A DNA stretch of 47,424 nt, taken from NCBI GenBank assembly GCA_000733355.1, contig JNVV01000104.1:1-47424 (forward strand), given 5' to 3'. Numbering within the stretch: the first letter of the stretch is position 1; each line of letters starts with the position of its first letter. This stretch comes from Falciphora oryzae (Eukaryota > Ascomycota > Sordariomycetes > Magnaporthales > Magnaporthaceae). Made by a program: the position numbers and the translations under genes. The notes beneath the pieces are model-generated. The model saw only the letters and a list, made by a program, of their open reading frames with translations. It was not told the DNA's origin and ran no database searches. Of the stretch, positions 40,561-47,424 are shown one piece after another.

Positions 40561-42130
40561 AAATTAACTTTTTAAAGCGCCGAAAAATGGAAAATGGAAA
40601 AAAGCAAAGCGAAAAGCGCTAAAAAAACTAAAAGGGAACCCGGTTATCCCCGTACCAACGTTCCGTAACAACCAGATACGCATAGCCCCTACGCTCGTCA
40701 TTAAGGGGACCGTTAGCTTTTCCAACAGCGGCCCGAAAGTTGAGGTCGAAATCGGCCTAAATACGTTCGCCGAAATCAATACCGTTTCCATCACCTTTTG
40801 CAAATCCTTAAGCTATAAACTATGCAACCGTCCCAAATATAATTACTAATCCCTTACTTTCGCCGCCGCAAACGATTAAGGCGTTAAAACTTATAGCGTT
40901 TACCATTTACGATTAAACTTTCGTAACCAAAATGGCACTCCGGTGGAAGTTATCCGGCCATTTTTCGCTATTAAACGAAATTTAGCAAACGCCCCTATTT
41001 TTATAAGCATATTATTAATACAAAAATTAGCTATAAACCTCCACCCGGTTAAAAGCACCTAATATTTTAACTAACGTTTTCGCATTTATTAACTATCCGT
41101 ATACTATTTCTAAAAAAGCTTTCAAACTAAAAATCGCGTACTTATTTGTTCCTTTCGTTTTAACCCTTTTATTGGCAGTACCGGAAAGGACGACCTTTTT
41201 AAAAACCGTTTAAACGAACCGCCAAATTTAAAAAACGTCCTTATTGTTATAGCGTGGCGTGCCCTTTCGTGCAGCCTGGCCTCACAGAGGGTATTTGAGC
41301 CTTCAATTAAGTCAAAGTCCCAGCTTTGGCTTAGTCGTCCTTTTGGTAGCAAGTGGGCGGAAGCTCCTACTGCCGAACCGTGACACTTATAAATTTACAG
41401 ATAAATTATTTTAACGTATTCGACGTCCGCAAAAGGAAAATGCTTCCAAAATATAGCTACGGCGACTATACCATTAATTTGCTCCCAGGTAAAAAGCTCT
41501 CGTAAAAGCAAATTTACCACCTATTTCCAGCTAAATTAACGGCATTTTAAAAGTATTTTACCGATGCCTTCGCACAAAGTATTATCCGCGAATTACAATC
41601 ACTAGTAAAAGCCCCTATTATTTTCGTTCTGAAAAAAAACGGCACGTTACGATTGTGCGTTAACTATCGAGGATATAACGATATTACCATTAAAAATAAA
41701 ACACCGCTTCCGTTAATCGGAAAAATGCTCGACCGTTTAAACGGTACCAAATGTTTATCCAAAATCGACCTCGTTAATACGTATTACCAATTTCGCATTA
41801 AAAAAGGGAACGAATGGAAAACCGCGTTCCGTACTAAATACGGGCATTATAAATACCTCGTGCTACCGTTCGAACTTACCAACGCCCCGGCATCGTTTTA
41901 AACCTATATTAACAAAGCCCTACGGGGCTTAATGGACGACTTCGTTATCGTTTATTTAAACGATATCCTTATTTATTCCGGTAATAAAAAGGAGTACTAG
42001 CACTATTTAAAGCTGGTTTTAAATCGATTTCGCAGTTTTAAGCTTTATACCAATCCCAAAAAATGCACCTTTTTCTAACAAAAACTTAAATTCCTAGGTT
42101 TTATCATTAATACCGAAAATAATATCAAAA
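40561..42130 (+). pseudogene. gypsy-1 second copy pol: protease-like and RT
   Basis: A protease-like segment (VEIGLNTFAEINTVSITF, about 40738-40800) lacks a normal DTG/DSG site, as does the other copy. RT has FVLKKNGTLRL-type residues and CVNYRGYNDI (about 41650), IDLVNTYYQFRI (about 41760), FELTNAPASF (about 41870-41900) and a catalytic box at 41953-41964 reading Y-L-N-D, first Asp lost. It ends within the RT thumb at the LINE junction. Interrupted by 41245-41385. Confidence 0.83.
41245..41385 (+). mobile_element. 141-bp LTR-like insertion in gypsy-1 second copy
   Basis: Begins TGTTATAGCG and ends ACCGTGACA. Flanked by perfect 5-bp duplications CTTAT (41240-41244 and 41386-41390). Removing it with one CTTAT restores codon-for-codon alignment with the other gypsy-1 copy (NVLINLQINYFNVFD against NVPVSFRTSYFNVFD). 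It is G+C-normal inside AT-rich RIPed sequence, so it arrived after that RIP. Solo mini-LTR or TRIM remnant; no coding capacity. Confidence 0.83.
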
Positions 42131-42399
42131 AACGCCGTCGCGAGCTTAAAATCGCGCAACCGGACAGCCTTTCGAAATAATTCAATTTTAACACCGGAAT
42201 CGAACTCCTCGCACCCGATTTAACCCAAAATCGATACCGTATCGGGTACGCGCCGACGGCGCGGGCCTAAAATCGATAAAAATCGATTCCGGGCTCGCGG
42301 CCAATCGACACGACTCAACGGTAAATCCCCCTAACGCGCCTCCGGACGCGCGGAGGAATACCGACACCGACAAAAGACCGGCGCGCGGCCGTTAAAAGG

Positions 42400-43700
42400 A
42401 AAAAAAAACGAAATCATTAACAAGCTAAAACCCTTTGTAATTAATAGAAAATTGCTGGAAGTTTTACAATTAGTATCAGAATTAACAAAACTAAAAGTCG
42501 ACGCGGAAACGGCTCGCAAACGCGACGCTACTAAGGACGGACCGGTAACCAAAACGATACTATAAAAATTAAAAGCAAAAATATTTATAAAGGTAAAAAA
42601 TATACTAATTGATACCAAAAAATCCTACGCCTTTGCCTTCGCCACGGACCTACCGGCCTTAGCACCGGACGGAAACGCGCCGAACCGAACGCGACAATAG
42701 TACCCGAATACGACGTATCCCCCCCCGCGATTTATACCGTTAAAAATTAAACGCGAAATAATCGTAACCGTAAAAAAAGCCCTGGAAACAATTAAAAACC
42801 GATCGCAAATCGACACCCAAAAAGCATTAAATAACCAACTTGGTACGGCGGTACGGGTAACGAAACGGCTCCAAAGCGGAAACGTAATAATATGCTTTTA
42901 CGCAAATGCAAACGAATATAAAAAAAAAACGAATGGGTGAAAAAAATGTTTAAAAACCAGGCAACGATCCGGGAACAGACATATAACGTAATAATTAAAA
43001 AAAATAAAACAAACAACACTACCGGAAAACCCAAACCAATTTACTCGTAACCTAAACGCCGAAAACCAAAACGCGGAAATAAAATTAATACACGTATAAC
43101 CAGCCCGCACCCCCTACGAATACGCTATAATATTAGTACGAATCGGGTCCGCAACCGCCGCGGACCAAATTTGCAAATAAAAACTAATAATACAAGCGGA
43201 ACTATTTAAATGCGAACCGTTTACACCAAACGCCAAAACCACCCAATATTACAACTGCTACAAATAGGAACACCGACAAAAGTTTTGTAAAAAACCAGGC
43301 TGCTACCCGTACTACGGAAAACCGCAACATTAAAAAAAAATTATTACGACGCCCACCCCTAATATAACAAAACCACACCTAAATGCGTAAACTACGGCGA
43401 ACCGCACCCGGCGTTTAACCGGGGTTACGAAATAACGTAACGGGCGATTAGGAAAACGAAAAAAGCATACCAGAACCGGCCAAAAAAATTTATACTAAAA
43501 AAATCAGCCTTTAAACAAATAAAAGCTACTACCACCTTCCCCATATTCCAAACGCGCATACCCCCCGGCACCGGAAAACCACCGAACCCTAACAAAAGGC
43601 GCAAACAAAACTCGAACACAAATAACAACTTCCTAATCCAGTCCCCCAGTTGCTAAAAACCCGGCAAACCCCGCAAAAACTCGCAGCCACTTAAAGGCCG
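42400..43700 (+). pseudogene. LINE ORF1 (gag-like, multiple zinc knuckles)
   Basis: Followable through many stops: a helical region (LEVLQLVSELTKLKVDAETARKRD), then GTAVRVTKRLQSGNVIICF (about 42843-42900; Tad ORF1 proteins have the closely similar pattern of AV..V..L.SGDV). A run of degraded CCHC knuckles follows at about 43245-43430, for example YNCYK..H..K.C and KCVNYGEPHPAF with some Cys/His mutated to Tyr. ORF1p would bind element RNA. Confidence 0.65.
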
Positions 43701-43974
43701 GACCGCTATACGACCGCCACCTATAACAAACTACGCCTTTAAAACAAATTCCAAACTAACCCAACCCCTAACTACGGCAAACGAACAAATCCAAACAAAA
43801 GCAACCGGAAAACAAAAACGAATACCGGCCCCGTTAAAGCCGCCACCCTCATCCGAACCGCTACCGACAAAAAATAACATAATCCCGTTTAACGCACAAA
43901 AACGCTTACTAAAATCCCCATAATAATAACAATCCTATATTAAAATATAAAAAAAAAACCGGAAAAAAAACATA

Positions 43975-44568
43975 CCGTTTTTTAACAAAAAGGAATACGA
44001 TATAATAGCTATACAAAAACCGGAACTAAACCGGCACGGAAATTTAAAAAAACCGGCCGGATGCAATTATAAACTAATATATTACCAAATAAACATAAAA
44101 TCGAATATAACACTATACGTCCATTAATAACTAAACCCGGTAACGTAAAAAAGCCGAAACGGATATAATTAAATAACAATTACATTACAAACCCCAATAA
44201 AAAACATTAACATTTATTTAATATATTCGCCAAACCCCTAAGCACTAAAAAATAGCATACCCTTTTAACCGAAATCGAAATAATACCGCCTCGGAACCAC
44301 GCCGTACTAATAGGGGATTTTAACATATACCATTTAATATGGGATATGCATAATCGGGAAAACGTTAAATCCAAATTACTATTCGCGCTAACGCACTGGT
44401 AGCGGCTTAAATTAACGACGCTTTACGGGAAAATAACAAAAAAAAATTTAACAAACGAAAAAGCACTATTAATTACGCGTAAATATCCGATACTTTAGTT
44501 ATTAAATACGAAAGCAAAAACAATAAAATAAAAAGGTCAAACTACTATTTTTAAATAATTTTAATCGA
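43975..44568 (+). pseudogene. LINE ORF2, endonuclease domain only
   Basis: Apurinic-type endonuclease motifs in order: YDIIAIQKPELN (Q-E site with Glu now Lys, about 43999), a central INIYLIYSP stretch, LIGDFNIYHLIWD (about 44310-44345), and near 44470-44568 the C-terminal STIN...ISDTL and RSNYYF box, where SDH has become SNY. The RT domain is missing because the sequence ends at the MITE. Dead by stops and catalytic losses. Confidence 0.72.
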
Positions 44569-44571
44569 TTA

Positions 44572-45001
44572 ACGTGGTTCATAAGCGAGTGCCACACCCA
44601 AGCGAGTGCCACACTTCAAAATCACATATTAAACGGCGTTTTTTTCAATTAAATAACTCGCTCAATTTGGAACTAAATTCCACCAAAATTAAAACAGTTA
44701 TATTTAACTTTATAATAATTATAATTTGAATTTTCCGCATTTTTATTATTACTCCTTTTAGGTTAGTTTGCAACACTGTGTAATACACTGTATACATTAT
44801 GCAAACTAACCTAAAAGGAGTAATAATAAAAATGCGGAAAATTCAAATTATAATTATTATAAAGTTAAATATAACTGTTTTAATTTTGGTGGAATTTAGT
44901 TCCAAATTGAGCGAGTTATTTAATTGAAAAAAAACGCCGTTTAATATGTGATTTTGAAGTGTGGCACTCGCTTGGGTGTGGCACTCGCTTATGAACCACG
45001 T
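44572..45001 (+). mobile_element. fold-back MITE copy B (430 bp)
   Basis: Flanked by TA (44570-44571 and 45002-45003). Terminal repeats ACGTGGTTCATAAGCGAGTG with a second AAGCGAGTGCCACAC motif on each end, the same ends as the pogo element. Arms of about 200 bp are nearly perfect inverted repeats around a short centre (CAACACTGTGTAATACACTG). Left of it lies LINE ORF2; right of it lies gypsy-4 RT. Confidence 0.95.
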
Positions 45002-45003
45002 TA

Positions 45004-45620
45004 AAAGTTAAATTAATAAAGCGTTAGAAAATTGCGGGGCCGTTAGTAAGCCCAAAAGGAAAAACCTTATAACGGAAAATTCCATACCTAGTTCGGAAAG
45101 TGGTTAAATTTTCGGTGCTTACGGCTATCCGGATCCGGTAAAAGGTTTAGCGTATATCGATTTTCGTAAACACTTTTACCTTAGCAATACGGGCTATTAT
45201 TTCCTTAATTAATAGCAGGGGGTAAACGTTTTTTTTAGTTAATGCGTTTAATTTCCGGTAATTTACATAAAAACGGAATCCGCCCCCGGCTTTTTTAGCG
45301 AATAAAATAGGTGCTGCCTAAAAAGTAGTACTAGTTTTTAAGAAGCTTTTATGGAGGTTTTTTTTTAAAGTATTATTTGCAAGCTTCCATTTCCTCCAAC
45401 GTTATTTTATATAAAAGGCTATATTTTAACGTATTAGGATTTCCTTTAAGCTTAATCTGGTGGTCTACCTTTGGACGTTTGGGCGGCAGCTTATTAAAAT
45501 CCGTTTTATTAAAGTTTCGAAATAGGTCGTAATATTTGGGTAAGATTTAATCCTATGCCTTTTACCGAAGCTCCTTTTCGTTATATAGCAATTAGTTTTC
45601 CAAACTTTTTTTTTATCCTA
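45004..45620 (-). pseudogene. gypsy-4 RT N-terminal part
   Basis: Minus strand: FAKKAGGGFRFYVNYRKLNALTKKN (about 45310-45230), then a stop-interrupted region with IDIR, FRTRYGIFRYKVFPFGLTNGPAIF (about 45110-45035) and RFINLTF. A RVDYRKLN-like box and FGLTN are diagnostic of gypsy RT. The YLDD part is absent because the MITE boundary lies immediately after. Confidence 0.8.
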
Positions 45621-46559
45621 AATAAAGCGGTCGATTTCGTAAAAGTTAGTAACGAAGGTTTCGCTATTAGGGTCGGTAGCTATTTTATAAAAACCTACGG
45701 CTTTTAAGCAGGCTATATTAACCCGGTGCTTATACCAACCAATCGAATCCCTCTGTAGCGTATACGGGCCCTATGCGTTTTAAAATGGTGGCGGTACCTT
45801 TTTAAGCTTTTTTTCGAAAGCTTCGGGGGCTAAGCGTATTTATTAGGGTACTCCGGCCAGCTCCCGTTCCATTTTATCGATTTTTTCGTCCCATTTTACG
45901 GAACGGGGCCGCGGTCGAAATAAAAAGCGTAGCGTTATTATTAACGAGGAAGCTTTTTAAACCATAAGGGCTTTGCGGTTCCGTTCCTCCTCGGCCTGCC
46001 TTTTTAACTATCGGATGCGGGTGCGTACTTTTTGGATATAACTATATCGACCGTCCTTTTTTCGCCTATCTTTAGCCTTTATGCGGCGGTTACGCTTTTA
46101 CACCTCCTTATTTTAAATTGGGTTGGTAGGAAAAGGAATAGCAGCGTTTATTTAAATATCGTAAGCGGCTAGCATTTCTAATTGGTTCTTTAAAAATAAC
46201 AAAATCCCGTTGCGACAATTTAGCATTAGGTCGTATTCCGTAAAAAACTTCCTACTTACGATAACCTCCTGCTTTATATTAAATACCATTATAAGTTAAT
46301 TTTTAAACGTGCGGTTTTGCAAACGCAAATAAGCTATTATTATTACCTTTATTAATTGCATCTCTTTTCTTTAATATCTTTTCATTGGCTTCGGGGTAAA
46401 ATTAGTAATTAGTTTCGCCTTTAAATACTTTTTTATCTTTTTAACCAATAGGAAATTAATAAAAATATATCCGTTCGTTTTTATATCAAACAACGCTAAT
46501 GTATTAAAAAAAAGTCCATAAAATGTTATTAAGCATTTTAATATAAAGGAAAGTTTTTT
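45621..46559 (-). other. gypsy-4 middle region, degraded
   Basis: AT-rich, stop-laden minus-strand sequence between gag and RT (protease and linker expected here). I can see Arg/Lys-rich fragments (about 46120-45880) but no clear protease motif. Confidence 0.45.
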
Positions 46560-47162
46560 TTAAATATTTAAATAAAAAATTTAAAAGCTTTTTTAACATA
46601 TTTAATATTGCCAAACTTATCCCTAAAAAGGAATTTAATTGCCCTAAAGCTAAGCGTTTCCCAAATCGTCCTTTTCGAAAGCCTCGCGAGCGGATTGTTG
46701 CTATTGGAAGCGCTCCACGATCGCGGCGATACGGGCTTCGCGTTCGATATTGCTAGGCTTTTTAAGGCAATCGCGTAAAGTGTAACCGACTTCGTTGCAA
46801 ATAAAGCAACGGCCTTTAGCAAACCTTTTGCGCATTTCGTCAGGAATAAAACGTATTGGAGCGGTAGCCGCTAATGTCGGTCGAAGGTTTCCGGGCCGAA
46901 AACGGGCGGGGTTACTGCGTTTATCAGTGCTTTCCAGAACCTGCTTAGGTTTATTAGCGCGATTTTACTAGTTCTTTTTCCACTACCACGCGACCTTTTA
47001 TACGGTTTTAGCGAACTTTTCGAAACCGATGGTAAAATCCAGGTAGGCTATAGTTATTTAGGTTTTTATGCCCGGGAACAAACGCTCGTTAAACTCCCTT
47101 TTCCAATTTCCTTTAGCTACACGGCATTCGCCGGTTAAACGAACGAAATCTCTTTTAAATTT
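46560..47162 (-). pseudogene. gypsy-4 gag C-terminal part with mutated zinc knuckle
   Basis: Minus strand: a basic linker (ARFRPGNLRPTL, EMRKRFAKG) followed by a zinc knuckle at 46808-46767 reading CFICNEVGYTLRDC, with Tyr in place of His, then an acidic region. The 5' end is removed by the copia LTR at 47163. Confidence 0.72.
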
Positions 47163-47424
47163 TGTTAAAAGAACTAATGTATTTAGCTTAAGTTGGGTGC
47201 ATAGGCCCAACCTACCATGTACTACTCTTATTAGATTATCTACCCTGTACTGTTGTGGGGTTGTGCACAGGAGTAGCGGGCAGGGCTTATAGCGTACCCG
47301 GGGGTGGCTTACAGCATCTACAGCGCTTACCGAAAGCCTGAAGGTAGCCTGTAGCCCCTGTAGGATGCCTAAGCACCCAAGTCAGCCGTTGTGGGTCGCA
47401 CTGACTCGCCTACCCTGCACATCT
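47163..47424 (+). repeat. copia LTR, partial (window end)
   Basis: Identical to 2206-2467 except three transitions. It begins TGTTAAAAGAAC immediately after gypsy-4 sequence. It is the left part of a second copia LTR in the same orientation; whether a full element or a solo LTR follows cannot be seen. Confidence 0.93.

Larger units (their letters stand above)
38677..42130 (+). mobile_element. second copy of gypsy-1, plus strand, heavily RIPed, 3'-truncated by LINE
   Basis: 5' LTR 38677-39203, gag about 39262-40560 and pol to about 42130, where LINE sequence takes over within the RT. It matches gypsy-1 (minus) domain for domain but carries many more C-to-T and G-to-A changes, so RIP or age has hit it harder. 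A 141-bp LTR-like element interrupts pol at 41245-41385. Confidence 0.85.
42130..44570 (+). mobile_element. Tad-like LINE, 5' part, RIPed, 3'-truncated
   Basis: Plus-strand non-LTR retrotransposon, starting about 42130 inside gypsy-1. A G+C-rich 5' leader is followed by ORF1 and the endonuclease domain of ORF2. It is cut off at the MITE at 44572; no RT is present. The order ORF1 with zinc knuckles, then AP-type endonuclease, is that of Tad/I-type LINEs. Confidence 0.8.
45004..47162 (-). mobile_element. gypsy-4 fragment (Ty3/gypsy, minus strand)
   Basis: Minus-strand coding: gag C-terminal part at the right, a linker, then RT ending abruptly at the MITE. The family differs from gypsy-1, -2 and -3. 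No LTR is seen. The right end is cut by the copia LTR. Confidence 0.75.

Noticed and set aside
42188..43628. Minus-strand Phe/Val-rich frames resembling membrane proteins
   Set aside because: Antisense of the RIPed, A-rich LINE ORF1; hydrophobicity results from T-rich complementary codons.
1..47424. CRISPR array, rRNA, tRNA or bacterial operon features
   Set aside because: No regularly spaced short repeats, no rRNA-like segment and no complete tRNA fold; intron-containing genes and RIP exclude a bacterial source.

Overview
The window is genomic DNA of a filamentous ascomycete (Pezizomycotina, perhaps a sordariomycete; the taxonomic guess is inference). The reasons are short introns (56-71 nt) with GT...CTAAC/CTGAC...AG signals, HeLo-type N-termini on host proteins, Fot1/pogo, Ty1/copia, Ty3/gypsy and Tad-like LINE elements, and strong repeat-induced point mutation (RIP: transitions only between paired LTRs, many Gln codons turned into TAA/TAG, AT-rich repeats). 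No rRNA, tRNA or CRISPR array was found.

Layout. (a) 1-20.86 kb is a Russian-doll nest. The 3' part of a Ty1/copia element (1-~2822) abuts the pol gene of a minus-strand gypsy element (gypsy-1, ~2823-14072). The gag gene of gypsy-1 is split by a full-length chromodomain gypsy element (gypsy-2, 6442-13448, TSD TTCTA). Gypsy-1 itself sits in the left arm of a fold-back MITE whose centre holds another full-length chromodomain gypsy (gypsy-3, 14146-20077, TSD GTTTG), and whose right arm holds a second copy of the same MITE (20183-20608). The outer MITE in turn interrupts an older GT-rich MITE (remnant 20742-20861). (b) 20.9-28.5 kb carries two decayed paralogous kelch-propeller membrane protein genes. 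They flank a RIPed pogo/Fot1 transposon (22861-24888) that has the same terminal repeats as the MITEs; a 158-bp LTR-like element interrupts its transposase. A solo LTR lies at 25193-25487. (c) 28.7-36.6 kb is the host gene island: two divergently transcribed genes with HeLo-like N-termini (28716-30424 minus; 31019-33029 plus), a 163-aa secreted protein with two CPASGC repeats (34293-34784), and a GST/metaxin-like gene (35646-36580). A broken membrane-protein gene follows (36698-37645, minus). (d) 37.7-47.4 kb is heavily RIPed: a repeat-rich terminus, an unidentified coding relic, a second plus-strand copy of gypsy-1 (38677-~42130) holding a 141-bp LTR-like insert, a Tad-like LINE (~42130-44570), a third complete MITE (44572-45001), a minus-strand fragment of a fourth gypsy family (45004-47162), and the start of another copia LTR (47163-47424).

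Most coding sequence here is dead transposon. The plausible live genes are the two HeLo-type genes, the small secreted protein and the GST-like gene. The divergent HeLo pair beside the small secreted repeat protein is the best candidate for a locally interesting system (allorecognition or cell death, or processed peptide), but this is inference from sequence only.
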